DNA of 64,000 nucleotides, taken from contig OZ018323.1 of NCBI GenBank assembly GCA_963969495.1, positions 79,990,919 through 80,054,918 on the forward strand, given 5' to 3'. Both the position numbers and the translations under genes were made by a program. Origin of the DNA: Ceratothoa steindachneri. Taxonomy: Eukaryota; Arthropoda; Malacostraca; Isopoda; Cymothoidae. The notes beneath the pieces are model-generated. The model was not told the origin of the DNA. It saw nothing but the letters and a program-made list of their open reading frames with translations, and did no database searches. Of the stretch, positions 25,601 through 34,191 are shown one piece after another (positions within the stretch are counted from its first letter, which is position 1; the number at the start of each line of letters is the position of its first letter).

Positions 25601-28600
25601 AAGAAACCTTAAAACAACTAATCTATTCTACATTAGAGATAAGCTGTAACTCACCCACTCTGAACTTGCTCTCTGAAACATTTCCACATCCACTTCACTC
25701 AGCACGCTCTTCAATCTCACACCACCACCTGCTGCATTCACCTCCCTCATAAGGACAAAGTCCACCTGGCCAGGCTTCGGTGCGGACATTACCCAGCACC
25801 ACTGAGCTGATACATGTCCAGAATGCAGCCCATTATATGGAAGACTGCATTGCACATAATCACACGCCAAAAACGCATTATGGAAGACTACATTGCACAT
25901 AATCACACGCTAAAAACACTATGGAAGACTACATTGCGCATAATTACACTATACACTCTTGAGGGCTCCGTGGGAAAAACCGGTACAGGCCGTATCCTTC
26001 ATCAAGGTCTCTGAGGTGCTGGGCTAGATGGACAGTCTGAGGATCATCAACAACAGAATAAATTGAAATGGTCATTGTCATGGGATGGAGAAATAGGATA
26101 GAGTGAACACACTACGCCTGCCCCTACACCCATGTTCAGTCATGTTGTTTTCCACTCGAAACATGGATTGATCAGAGCAACCTGGAACTTGGCGCCTTGT
26201 CATGTCAGAGGTTCTTTTCTGAACCAAATAATGGTTCCAGCATGATAACCCTGTACAAATTGTCACCAAACATTCGATCATATACAATCTACTCGGCTTT
26301 CTCAAGTGATATTCCTTCTTGCACATATTCCCCTACACATGTTAGTGTGCGTAGGGAGCTGCACTTAGTGTAAGAACAGAGCCCATCGGCACCCTCTCAT
26401 GTCACTTTTTTTTTCAGGTCATATCCGTCTGCGACTTTCTCAGCTACTTGAGATATATCCAGCTGGGTCTGGTCAAAAGCTCAAGTGAGTATTTTTGTGT
26501 ATATTTTGGTTTTATTATTATTACTCAAGGTGGCCTGTAGGGCAGGCAAGCCGCCGACTGACTTTACCTCTAGAGGCGGATAACCCTTCAACGACAGGTT
26601 TACTGTGAGTGAGTTGCGTTCCGCTTTCGCTTCGTGCGCGGACACCGCCCATGGTCCGGACGATGTCCCGTACGCCATACTTCGACACCTGGGTGAGCGA
26701 GGCATGGCCTTCCTGTTAGTTTTGTTCAACAGGATCTAGGTAGAGGGTAACCTACTAGATTCCTGGCGAATCGATACTGTGCTAGCTTTTCGCAAACCGG
26801 GGAGAGATCACTATACCGCTGCCGGTTTCCGCCCAATCTCTCTAACCTCCTGCGTGTGCAAGTTGATGGAGAAATTAATAAATGTTAGATTAGTCTTTTT
26901 TTCTGGAGAGCGGATACCATCTGTCTTCTGCACAGTGCGGCTTCCGCAATCTGCACTCCACGTCAGATGCTCTGCTCTGACTGGAAAATGCCGTCTGCGA
27001 GGCCTTCCTTCGTAGACAGCACTTCGCTACGGTATTTTTCGATCTGGAGAAGGCCTATGATACCACATGGCGATACGGTATCATGGAGACCCTCCACACG
27101 ATGGGGGCGAGGGGACGCCTCCCAATCTTTATCTAAATTTTTGCGAGATCGTCGATTCCGCGTACGGGTGGGGGGCGCCCTCTCCGGGCCAATGGAGCAG
27201 AAGAGAATTTCCTCAGTGTCACACTGTTTGTCCTGGGCAACAATTGATCACCTCGGTGCTGCTGAAAGATGTTCTCGCTACGCTCTACGTGGACGACCTT
27301 TCGATCTCTTGGTGCGGCCCAGATACCAACTCTGAAACGTCGACTCCAACAAGCAGTGAACAGCGTCTCTCGCTATGCCGAAACTTGTGGGTTTTCCTTG
27401 GCCAAGACTAAGGTGGTGCACTTCTGCCGCCATCCACCCTGACCCAGACTTGTCTCTAAATGGGGTTCTCCTGGAAGTGGTGGACTCGCATCGTTTCCTA
27501 GGTGTTGTATTTGGCCGACGCCCCACCTGTGACGCTCATATTCGCAGTCTTAGAGTCTATTGTATCCGCGCCATGGATATTCTTCGTTCCGTAATGTTCA
27601 GCGCCTGGGGCGCTGATAGGACTACTGCCTTACTTTTTTATCGATTCTTTGTTCGTTCGAACATCCACAGCCAAGCGTGTGTTGCCGAAGGTGGACTCGA
27701 TCCACCACACCGACCTTCGCCTGGCGACCAGTGCCTTCCGCACCGGTCGAGGGGAACTTAAAGTTGCGTGCCATTGCGCCGCGACTGTTGCCATGGACCT
27801 ACCCCTCAATGCCGCGACGGCTTCAGGTTGCTTTCTGTCTGTCTCCGAATTGGACACACTCGCAAGACGCACTGCCATTTGATGGAGCGCTCGCCCCTTA
27901 CTGTGAAGACTGCCTTGTCCCTCAGACTGTTCGGCACATTCTTGTTGAATGTCCCAGTCTGGGCGATCTTCGCGCACGTTACCTCGGGACGATCGGGGTT
28001 GCTACCCTTTATCCCTTGTACTCGGGTTCGTGCACATTGACTTGTGGACTTTGACTTTGGGAGGAAGCCGGCCTTCTCCCATTTATTTAACAAGTTTTTT
28101 CTTTTCTTTGTAGGTCCTATATTCCTGCGACGGAGAGAGGCGGACCTCCCCCTCCCCCCCGACGCCGGAGCTTGCTTCATGCACTTTTCCTTTTTTATTG
28201 TTTTGCATATTTTTATTTTAAAGTAGCCTTCTACTAGGCTGTCGCGAGTACGCAGACTTATGCCCAAATAAGCAGTCGTCATATGGGCTCCTAATTTTTT
28301 TTTAAAAAATCGGCCTTCTTAGGGCACACTTCATGTCACGCTGGATTCGGATAGCTTCAACTCCCAAGAGGGGGTCGGTTTCCACAGCGTATCCCCTCTG
28401 TTTGAAGTCAACGAGCCACTGCCAGGAGCTGCGTCTTCACGGCCGAGCTGGTTGTAATGCACCTCTCGGTACTAGAGATAACGCGACGTGTCCAGTTCGA
28501 TACCGGATTGTGATTTATAGCGATTCACAATGCGCCCTGAGTGATCTTGGGGCGTTGGAATCTCCGCATCCTTGGTTATCGATTCCGTGACGCCACGGTT

Positions 28601-31126
28601 TTGGCGAGCCTGGCCGATGTCGAGATTATCTTCTGCTGGGTTCCAGGACAGGTAGGAATTGCGGGAAATGAGGGCGACAAAGAGTCGGCGATGACTGGGC
28701 GACCAGACCAGGGTTTCGCTCTTCCTCACACCGATTACATGGCAGGAATACGGGCAGCTTGTTGCCATGGACCTACCCCTCAATGCTGCGACGGCTTCAG
28801 GTTGCTTTCTGTCGTCTCCGAATTGGACACACTCGCAGGACCCCCCCGCCCTTTGATGGAGCGCTCGCCTGCCCCCTAGTGTGAAGACTGCCTTGTCCCA
28901 TAGACTGTTCGGCACAATTTTGTTGAATGTCCCAGTCGCGCACGTTACCTGAGCGGGTTCGCTACCGCTTGTTCATTTTACTCAGCCCTGCTTCGTTCAC
29001 ACAGACTTGCGGATTATACAATATTTTGGAGGAGGCCCCTTTGTGTTGTACGTCGCATGTTCCTGCGCCGGGGGAGGGCCTACCCCCGACGTCGGAGCGC
29101 GCTTCCTTCTTGTTGCCTTTGTCTTTTATCGTTGTTTAAATATAGCCTAGTAGTAGGCTGTGGTGAGTATGGCGTCGTTTGCCCTAGTAGGCAGTCGCCC
29201 GATGGGCTCCTAAAAAAAAAGAAGCCATCTGGCTACTCCTTTTCCTCCTCTCATTCAGTCAAGAGACTGCTTTACTTCATGCCTTCCCAATTCTCGCATT
29301 TCACTCTTATGGCACCCTAACGCCCACAACATGCCCTCCGATGCAGGATCTGTGGCTATTATATCTTCCACATTTTTTTTAGTATCTCTAGCTTCACTAC
29401 TTTCTGTACATTTCTCTCCTTCCAAACTTTATGCATGATACGCCATTGTTGGTATTGCGCTTAAAATTTGAGGGAAACCCTCAACTTGTTCATTTGATTT
29501 GAAAGTGTTTGGTTGCTTTATCTTTAGCTAAAGCCATTCTGTAAATGCTTTTCTGTTTCCATTTTTTCATACATTCATTTACTATCAGCCTCGCTACTGC
29601 TCTTTTCGCCAACTTATTTGCATGTTTTCAGGGCTGCCCTTTTCCTCTATTCTTTGTTGTCATGAGATCTGGCTTTCATTTCACCTTGAAGGGGATGCGG
29701 ATGGTGTAGCCAGAGTTAACAGCCCTCCTGCAACTGAAACTCAGAGGGCAGGCTCAGCTTTCTGGTCTCATTTCTGGGCTATCATAAAAAGGTAATCAAC
29801 CACCCTACTCTTTACTGGACCTGTTTATCCCTATTCTTCTTTATTGCGTATCATATTCTCTTCCTCTCAACCTTTCCTCTTACTATCCAGAGATGTTCTG
29901 GTCACTGGGACATTTCCTGCTTTTTACCCAAACTCTGCCGAGTGACAGGATACCCTTACCCTTTATGGTGAGTTCCGTTCCCGCGGGCGTACACCTCCCC
30001 CCCTCCTCCTGCGGCTTAATCTTTGAATTGGGCATACTCGCAGGACGCGCCTCCTGCACCTTACTCCGACGATTTCGTTATTACCAACACTGTTCGGCAC
30101 ATTCATATCTAGTGTCACAGATTCGGGGGATCTTCGCACACTCTGCTTGGACGAGCGGAGTCACTGCCGCGTGTCCCTTCTACTCGGGGCCAGTTCGTGC
30201 TCTCTGACTGTTACGGAGATTGGCTTCCATTTTATTTGACTCTCAAACAAAACTCCCACTCCCCTGTGAAGCACACTAGACACCCATGTGCCATTTAAAA
30301 CTCGAGTCACCAACATCACAGACAAAGCCACCAAGAAAATCAACTATCACGTTCGAACAACAGGAGACACACCACGGCTCATAATAACATACTCAGTCAT
30401 TGCTGGGTGTACACGAACTACAGCTACACGGGGAAACAAAAAAAAATTCACTTGGACTTGATCGGAACCAAACACTTTAGCAGTGCACGAATCCATACCA
30501 ACTTAGACACTAAAAAGAAACCCTAGCACACTACTTTCAATACCTCTTTCCCGACCACCCTCAGCCAAAGACACCTGAATATTCTACTCCCAAATAAATG
30601 ATCCCCCCCCACCTCCAATAAACCAATCTGAGACAGTCACCTTGTCCCAACTAAGGTCAGGCCATGCTACATTACTCGACAGTACAAAGGCAGAATAAAC
30701 CTCGCCCCATCACCACCACACTAACAAACACCTGAACTCAAGGACGTGGTGACCACCTCGCAGAAGAAGCATGGTATGGGGGAGGGGGCTGGAAAGCAGG
30801 TCGCTTTAGCCTATCCCCTTGTCCCTTAACAATAAAAGAAAACTGGTTCTTGGAGGCAAAGGGAGTGTGTACCGATGTGGTTTTGGTTGGTGCTTTTACC
30901 CGTGAACCTAACCAATGCAAGCCGTTTTGGACGCGTGAGGGATGTTTCTTTTCGGTTAATATTCTGGTGGGTGGAATTCCGGTGTATTATGTTCGTAGGA
31001 ATAATGTACACCGTGTGCAGAGAAAATCCTGTAATAAATATTCCCCGTTTTGTTACAGTTCACGACGTTTATTGGGAAATCGTCAAACTGAGGAGGCAGA
31101 TGGCGTTGGCCAGACTGGGATTTTGA
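6989..31126 (+). CDS. RAB3IP/RAB3IL1-like: Rabin8/GRAB-type Rab GEF (Sec2 domain), seven coding exons
   Basis: Join of 6989-7630, 8532-8739, 8903-9057, 13105-13319, 17917-18019, 26418-26484 and 31059-31126. This is 1458 nt, 485 residues, close to vertebrate Rabin8. All junctions are GT-AG and the phases agree at every step. In this family the Sec2 coiled coil acts as a guanine-nucleotide exchange factor for Rab8 and Rab3, linking Rab11 vesicles to exocytosis and ciliogenesis. The coiled coil spans the end of exon 1 ([17 protein letters not shown]) and exon 2 ([13 protein letters not shown]). Exons 4-7 encode the conserved C-terminal region ([65 protein letters not shown]). Exon 1 also carries an N-terminal extension of about 170 residues that I do not recognise from vertebrates. 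Introns of 4-8.4 kb are full of LINE fragments. A 129-nt cassette exon may be included. I cannot tell from sequence alone whether it is RAB3IP or RAB3IL1; invertebrates usually have one gene. Confidence 0.92.
7631..8531 (+). other. Rabin8 intron 1
   Basis: AT-rich, GTATTA donor and AAATTAG acceptor. I see no exon, RNA gene or recognisable element in it. Confidence 0.7.
8532..8739 (+). CDS. RAB3IP/RAB3IL1-like: Rabin8 exon 2 (Sec2 coiled-coil core)
   Basis: Begins [11 protein letters not shown] directly after the exon 1 end (phase 0) and carries [10 protein letters not shown] and [13 protein letters not shown], the most conserved part of the family and the helix that binds the Rab switch regions. 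It ends in phase 1 before GTTAGA. Confidence 0.93.
8903..9057 (+). CDS. RAB3IP/RAB3IL1-like: Rabin8 exon 3 (linker)
   Basis: Acceptor TTCTTTAG and donor GAG|GTAAGT. It encodes a basic, serine/proline-rich linker ([13 protein letters not shown]) ending in LDPECWE. The vertebrate protein has a similar basic linker (HTRNKST) at this place. Phases match exons 2 and 4. Confidence 0.9.
9058..9640 (+). other. Rabin8 intron 4 region, 5' part, no gene
   Basis: Start of the 4047-bp intron between exons 3 and 4. AT-rich sequence without a recognisable element until the unit R repeat begins. Confidence 0.6.
9650..10260 (+). repeat. Unit R repeat (putative 5' region of family-A LINE)
   Basis: From about 9990 the block has CACTGGGTTGACATGAAC, a TTATTTATTTATTAG stretch, ACTTTGTACC, a CTGGACAGAGTTC segment and CATGCCATCCTGGGA. 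It ends in GATGATCACCCACCC. The reverse complement of 47520-47910 and of 48960-49260 has the same words in the same order. A more diverged portion lies at 9650-9740. It sits directly 5' of family-A ORF1 remnants, as the other copies do. Confidence 0.65.
10630..12990 (+). pseudogene. Family-A LINE, degenerate copy in a Rabin8 intron
   Basis: Plus-strand remnants in order. ORF1 at 10850-11460 includes [30 protein letters not shown] sequence, seen in pieces around 11340-11430. A CCHC-adjacent segment lies at 11570-11720. RT thumb sequence is at about 12060-12290. RNase H has a [14 protein letters not shown] block at about 12595 and [19 protein letters not shown] at 12730-12790. Most of the endonuclease and the RT core are missing. 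Stops and frameshifts are frequent. The 3' hairpin and tail are absent, so this copy has lost its end or was truncated by a later deletion near 12990. Confidence 0.75.
13105..13319 (+). CDS. RAB3IP/RAB3IL1-like: Rabin8 exon 4 (C-terminal conserved region)
   Basis: Acceptor ACTTTGCAG and donor GTATGTCC, leaving phase 2. It encodes [35 protein letters not shown] and a conserved [12 protein letters not shown]. This matches the vertebrate order LYNEFRLWKDEP, FLDKIYQEDIFPCLTFS, AVENNTLSIE. Confidence 0.93.
13432..13560 (+). CDS. RAB3IP/RAB3IL1-like: Candidate cassette exon of Rabin8 (129 nt, phase 2-2)
   Basis: A strong pyrimidine tract ends in TCTGTGGCACAG before 13432, and a GAG|GTAAAG donor follows 13560. 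The length is 43 codons, so inclusion or skipping keeps the frame between exons 4 and 5. The start reads [19 protein letters not shown], which resembles the vertebrate stretch PIRFVKASAVECGGPKK at exactly this place. The second half ([13 protein letters not shown] and on) has no counterpart I recognise. It may be an alternative exon, a decaying exon or chance. Confidence 0.5.
13561..17916 (+). other. Rabin8 intron 5, AT-rich, no recognised gene
   Basis: About 4.4 kb between the candidate cassette exon and exon 5. It holds many short open frames with low-complexity translations and no splice-bounded conserved segment. Compared with the other large introns it is nearly free of recognisable family-A sequence. 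I see no RNA gene. Confidence 0.55.
17917..18019 (+). CDS. RAB3IP/RAB3IL1-like: Rabin8 exon 5
   Basis: Acceptor CCTTTCCAG and donor AGG|GTAAGA. It reads [20 protein letters not shown] and then [14 protein letters not shown], matching the vertebrate CKHRIKLG...YYYISPFCRYR block. It joins to exon 4 or to the cassette exon in phase 2 and ends in phase 0. Confidence 0.95.
18090..18680 (+). repeat. Dispersed repeat E, copy 1
   Basis: Two segments share words and order with 52080-52440 and partly 63250-63660. One has CATGCCATGAA and a CCCACCTCACAAACCCTC stretch. The other has CCATAACACC-AGAACA followed by TCTACCTACTC. No coding capacity is evident. Confidence 0.4.
18680..19440 (+). repeat. Unit R-like repeats upstream of a family-A copy
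   Basis: Two diverged units. One lies near 18680-18745 (GGTACCCTGTTTATAAGG and CACTTGGTACCCGG). The other lies at 19262-19440: GGTACCCTGTGTATACTG, TTTGGTACCGGAGGAGC, CTCACTGGGTTAACTTGAAC, GGGCCTGGTGAAGTTGGTGC. The same words occur at 47880-47970 (reverse strand). Confidence 0.55.
19441..20260 (+). other. GC-rich intronic DNA, LINE-derived in part
   Basis: Composition matches the family-A elements around it, including a proline/glycine-rich stretch and a C-run near 20219-20233. No clear domain is visible. Probably 5' leader or decayed ORF1 of the copy that follows. Confidence 0.4.
20261..20412 (+). repeat. 52-bp tandem repeat, three units
   Basis: Units begin CTCGAAGTCAGTGTAAATTG at 20261, 20313 and 20365 and continue through ATTGCAAGACCGTA. 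Period is exactly 52 bp; the third unit is shortened by one base. It lies just before the ORF1/ORF2 part of a family-A copy. Confidence 0.9.
20430..23640 (+). pseudogene. Family-A LINE copy split by a 1.1-kb insertion
   Basis: The ORF1 end is at 20430-20700. The ORF2 start is near 20815 ([16 protein letters not shown], endonuclease), followed by [19 protein letters not shown] at 20930 and a [15 protein letters not shown] motif at about 21190. An internal deletion then removes the RT core and jumps to pre-RNase H sequence ([19 protein letters not shown], 21345) and VYTNGSKSQ at 21600. After the insertion, RNase H resumes at 22740. It continues to the C-terminal zinc-knuckle-like region near 23300 and to the 3' UTR with a degraded hairpin (AGCCTAATAATAGG, 23582) and the CAGTCGTCAGATGGGC end (23634). 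Confidence 0.75.
21619..22739 (+). mobile_element. 1.1-kb non-LTR insertion (module X) with 9-bp target duplication and (TAA)n tail
   Basis: The direct repeat AAGTCCCAG occurs at 21610-21618 and 22740-22748. The insert starts GCCCCCGTAAGGGGTGCGG, whose CCCC-GTAA-GGGG can fold, and ends in CAATAATAATAATAATAAT. Its first 510 bp are related to the reverse complement of 47028-47466. A reading frame from about 22143 to 22448 encodes a serine/threonine/proline-rich peptide ending NNTEKT, followed by an AT-rich 3' region. Most likely an internally deleted or short non-autonomous LINE; (TAA)n tails are known from I-clade elements. Confidence 0.65.
24240..26010 (+). pseudogene. Degenerate Jockey-like LINE (family D), RT and C-terminal part
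   Basis: A-rich, C-rich composition distinct from family [19 protein letters not shown] and TYTDDSLT (a degraded catalytic motif) lie at about 24264-24370. [11 protein letters not shown] is near 24592. [11 protein letters not shown] is at about 24750, followed by a [10 protein letters not shown]...LSQLR region at 25100-25155. A second C-terminal-like stretch follows ([10 protein letters not shown] at about 25475, a [14 protein letters not shown] block near 25765), suggesting two overlapping remnants. The order of motifs is that of Jockey-type RTs. Confidence 0.65.
25837..25955 (+). repeat. Tandem repeat of about 42 bp, three units
   Basis: Units begin ATGGAAGACTRCATTG at 25837, 25880 and 25921 and continue with CACATAATCACACG. 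Spacings are 43 and 41 bp. Confidence 0.85.
26418..26484 (+). CDS. RAB3IP/RAB3IL1-like: Rabin8 exon 6 (67 nt)
   Basis: Acceptor TTTTTTTTCAG and donor TCAA|GTGAGT. It reads [20 protein letters not shown] then SS, matching the vertebrate [20 protein letters not shown]. It enters in phase 0 and leaves in phase 1. It is stranded between an 8.4-kb and a 4.6-kb intron. Confidence 0.95.
26525..28305 (+). pseudogene. Family-A LINE copy A1 (RT to 3' end)
   Basis: The linker and RT 5' end appear at 26590-26720 ([17 protein letters not shown]). Then come [21 protein letters not shown] at 26786 and [19 protein letters not shown] at 27035-27075. A region is scrambled by frameshifts, then YVDDLSIS lies at about 27286 and [20 protein letters not shown] at 27450. 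The sequence skips most of RNase H and resumes at [19 protein letters not shown] (27750). It ends with a zinc-knuckle-like C-terminus ([16 protein letters not shown], 27925) and a 3' UTR containing the AGCCTTCTACTAGGCT stem-loop (28227) and an A-rich tail at about 28290-28308. Confidence 0.8.
28311..29219 (+). pseudogene. Family-A LINE copy A2 (RNase H to 3' end)
   Basis: Begins within the pre-RNase H region immediately after the tail of copy A1, in the same orientation. It contains an RNase H core ([19 protein letters not shown] and [19 protein letters not shown]) and a C-terminal region almost identical to that of A1 at 27763-27860. The 3' UTR has a perfect AGCCTA-GTAG-TAGGCT stem-loop at 29144. 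The end is GATGGGCTCC followed by A9. Confidence 0.85.
29220..29984 (+). other. Intronic DNA without a recognised gene
   Basis: Part of the last Rabin8 intron. Pyrimidine-rich, short open frames only. Confidence 0.55.
29985..30225 (+). pseudogene. Family-A LINE fragment (C-terminal region)
   Basis: A decayed version of the segment that follows RNase H: a [12 protein letters not shown] block, then [20 protein letters not shown]. In intact frames of other copies this reads [17 protein letters not shown]. No tail. Confidence 0.6.
30240..30720 (+). pseudogene. Family-D LINE fragment
   Basis: Homologous to 24580-25200: a TLDTHVPFK segment, a [11 protein letters not shown] segment and the [20 protein letters not shown] segment appear in the same order. 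Dead, with several stops. Confidence 0.55.
31059..31126 (+). CDS. RAB3IP/RAB3IL1-like: Rabin8 exon 7 (terminal coding exon and stop)
   Basis: Acceptor TTTTGTTACAG. Joined to exon 6 it reads [22 protein letters not shown] and stops at TGA 31124-31126. The vertebrate end is [23 protein letters not shown] plus a few residues, so the C-terminus is essentially full length. Confidence 0.95.
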
Positions 31127-32642
31127 AATAGGAAGTTGACCTGTGATTAGATTACTTTTCTTTTTAAGAGAAGTTATTATTAGGGAAAAAATTATACGAT
31201 CTGGATATTTTAAGTACAAATGTTTGATTTTATTTACATTAAATTTTTCTTGCTTTGGAAAAATATAGAATTGTTGAAAAATATAAATTTTATGTGCTAT
31301 ATCTGAAAGTTGTTTGTGGCGTTTCAAAATAAGAATTCTCACTGTGATTTTATTTGGCAACAACCTGACCAACAATAATATTTGTAATTATATTTGTAAT
31401 TTCAAGAAGTTTTTGTTAGAGAAAAATCAGTTTTTTAATTTTTCTCATCCGCTCTGAACTATTAGTACATTTACTCATCAATGTTTTGTGTATGAGGCTT
31501 TGCATACATTAAGGTTGTCATATACTTCCCTTTTTTAAATCCCATGTCCATTATCTAAACGTTCAAGGTCTGCTAAAGGTTTATTTTGAACTTTCTCTCA
31601 TAATGAGGGTTATAAGAGGTTGGTTTCACGTTCAATATTCACTACCACCTTTGTCACAGTAGGGTCAGGTAGTGTCCCATTTATATTTCGATGGGGGAAT
31701 GCGTTATACATGTGCACAGTTCAGCTCGTTTATTTCCTGTGTTATCGTAGCTTAAAAAGTTTGCTCGCGTCACTTAATTCCTCACCAATTTTTCGTGTTT
31801 GTGCCAACCCCTTAAATGTCTTCCCTTCCTTTAGCGCCTCTAGTTCCATTATCCTCAGGATAACTTGCCGGTTCTCCTCAGTAGATGTAAGTTCACTGCA
31901 TGTATTTTTTTATAGTTTCCCTTAGCAGTAGATGAATCTCTTTACAGATTGCGATAATGGACCCTTTATGTTCTGATAATCCGACATTGCCCATGAATAT
32001 TTTTTTATTAAGAAATAGTGAACGCCGCCTGCCTATTTGTTCTGCTTAATATCCTAAAGAATTCAAATGTATACATGTATACACTAATAATAATGGTTAT
32101 TATTTGCAGACTGAGTTTGTTCCCACCTGTAGTTCGACAGACAATCCAATGTTCCATTCAATTTGTAATCGATATTTGAGAATTGATACGATCACTAAAA
32201 ATATTTATTAGTTAGAAAAATATATACGAAGCATATATTAGTAATAAACTGCCTACTCTTATTTTTACCTGCAACTCTTGGGATTAAGGCTAAATAAAGA
32301 GAACCAAAGAGAATAATTCGCAATTTCGGCGATTATGTCCTTGAAGGCAGTCGCCAGGATATGTAACTAAATTAAAAAAGAAAAAGGCTAGATAAATATG
32401 TAATCAATTGATCCCTTCTTGAATCAGGATAATCTGAAAATGGTAGGCTCGTAAGGCCAACCATTCGACCTTTCACATCACAAAAACCAGGATCTCTATT
32501 TGCGCATGCCTGCAGGGGATAGTTTTGCAATATTCAAAATCCATTGTTGCAGCTAAAGAAGCCTGGAGGTCTTTTAAGAAGTGGCCATGGGGAATTTGGG
32601 GAACCAAATTATTGTAGGGTTGGAACTTTGCAGGTGAAAATT
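31127..32642 (+). other. Rabin8 3' UTR and convergent intergenic region
   Basis: AT-rich. Candidate poly(A) signals on the plus strand are ATTAAA at 31238-31243 and AATAAA at 32293-32298; I cannot decide between them. A small family-A 3'-end-like phrase (GGCAGTCGCCAGGATATG) occurs at about 32347. The 3' UTR of the convergent minus-strand exon at 32643 would also lie here. Confidence 0.45.
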
Positions 32643-32828
32643 TCAGTCATATCCTTCTTCTTCTGTCAACTCGGTGGTGATGCAATCACCCTCGTCCTCT
32701 GCAAAATCGTCGAGCAAATGCTGCTGTGTATTCGCGTCCCTATAATTTGAATAGCCGTCGGGCGGTAATATGTGTTGGGCATCCTTCGCTGATTGCAAAG
32801 CTAAAGCGGCCTCTGACCTCACCTTGAC
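32643..32828 (-). CDS. Candidate terminal exon of an unidentified host gene
   Basis: A 62-codon open block on the minus strand begins right after a strong pyrimidine tract ending TTCTTCTAAG and ends at a TGA (32643-32645). It reads VKVRSEAALALQSAKD, then HILPPDGYSNYRDANTQQ, LLDDFAEDEGDCITTELTEE and a final GYD. It is acidic at the end, has ordinary codon use and no LINE similarity. The exon enters in phase 0. I do not recognise the protein. Upstream exons would lie at higher coordinates, but the next kilobases are filled by LINE insertions. It converges on the Rabin8 gene. Confidence 0.5.
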   Translation of the reverse strand, partial: VKVRSEAALALQSAKDAQHILPPDGYSNYRDANTQQHLLDDFAEDEGDCITTELTEEEGYD

Positions 32829-33221
32829 CTTAGAAGAAAGGGAAAATTTGCGATTGCATCTTTTAAAGAACTAAATTAACAATCTAGAGTGAATTAAGCT
32901 TCGGGATGGGCATTCACTTTGCTAAAAAAAGTGGCGGTTGTGTTATGGATGTAATGAAAGGGAATATGCAGTAATAGTGCCGTTGTATAAAGGTACAAGG
33001 GAGAAAGGTGAATGCATAAAATAGTAGGGTATGTCTGTTGAGTTTGGTAAGTAACGTGTATGGACAGTCTGATTGGGAGTACGAGAGGAAATGATAGGGG
33101 ATGAACAAGGGTGGTTTAGAGCGCGTAGGATGTGTGTGAATCAATTATTTGCAGTGAGAAAGCTTGCTAAAAAAATCCAAGGATAAGAGATATAAAGTGT
33201 ATGTAGTTTCATGGATGTGAA

Positions 33222-34191
33222 TTTTTTTTTTTTTTTAAGGGGCTATCTGGCGACGGCCGACTTAGGCATAAGTCGGCGTAAACAAACAGCCTAGTTCTAG
33301 GCTACTTTAAAAAATGAAAATGAAACGACAATTAAACCTGGTTAAATGAAAGGGAGAAGGCCGGCCTCCCCCCAAAAGTCAACAAGTCCACCAGTCAAAG
33401 GGCAAGCACTCGTCCCGAGTACAAGGGACAGGCGGTAGCGACCCCGCCCATCCCGGTACCGGGACAGGTATCGTGCGCGAAGATCACCCAGACTGGGACA
33501 TTCGACAAGAATGTGCCGAACAGTCTGGGGGACTACGCAGTCGTTGCAATAGGGCGCAGGCGAGCGCTCCCTCAAATAGCGATGCGTCACACGAGTGTGT
33601 CTGATTCGGAGACGACAGAAAGCAACCTGAAGCCGCCGCGGCATTGGGGGATAGGTCCATGGGAACAGTCGCGGCGCAATGGCACGCAACTTTAAGTTTC
33701 CCTCGACCGTATCTCATCTTCTTTGTCAAGCAGTCCGAAGAGCTGCCCGTATTCCTGCCATGTAGTCCGTGTGAGGAAGAGCGAAACGCTGGTCCGGTCG
33801 CAGAGTCCTCGCGGACTCTTTGGCGCCCTCATTCCCCGCAATTCCTACATGTCCAGGAACCCAGCAGAAGATAATCTCGACATCCACCCGGCTCGCCAAA
33901 ACCGTGGCGTCACGGATATCGCGAACCAGGGGATGCGGAGATTCCAATGCCCCGAGAGCACTCAGGGCGCTTTGTGAGTCGCTATAGATCACAATCCGGT
34001 CTCCGAACCGGGCACGTCGCGTAATCTCCCGTACCGAGTGGTGTATTGCCACCAGCTCGGCCGTGAAGACAGACGCAGCGCCTGGTAGAGCCCCGCTGAC
34101 TTCAAACAGAGGGGATACGGCGTGGAAGCCGACCCCCTCTTGGGACTTGGAGCCATCCGTATACAGCTGGAACCGTGCCAGTGTATACGGA
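33222..34191 (-). pseudogene. 5'-truncated family-A LINE with 13-bp target duplication
   Basis: A 970-bp insert flanked by TCATGGATGTGAA at 33209-33221 and 34192-34204. On the minus strand it runs from the RNase H region through the C-terminal domain to the 3' UTR. The RNase H contains VIYSDSQSALSALGALESP and [19 protein letters not shown]. The C-terminal domain has [19 protein letters not shown]. The 3' UTR has the AGCCTA-GAAC-TAGGCT stem-loop at about 33289, and a poly(A) tail is seen as T14 at 33223. One frameshift separates the RNase H frame from the C-terminal frame. Among the better preserved copies. Confidence 0.92.

Noticed and set aside
25837..25955. Possible CRISPR-like array
   Set aside because: Three direct tandem units without spacers in a eukaryotic LINE context; an ordinary tandem repeat. 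The same applies at 20261 and 49901.
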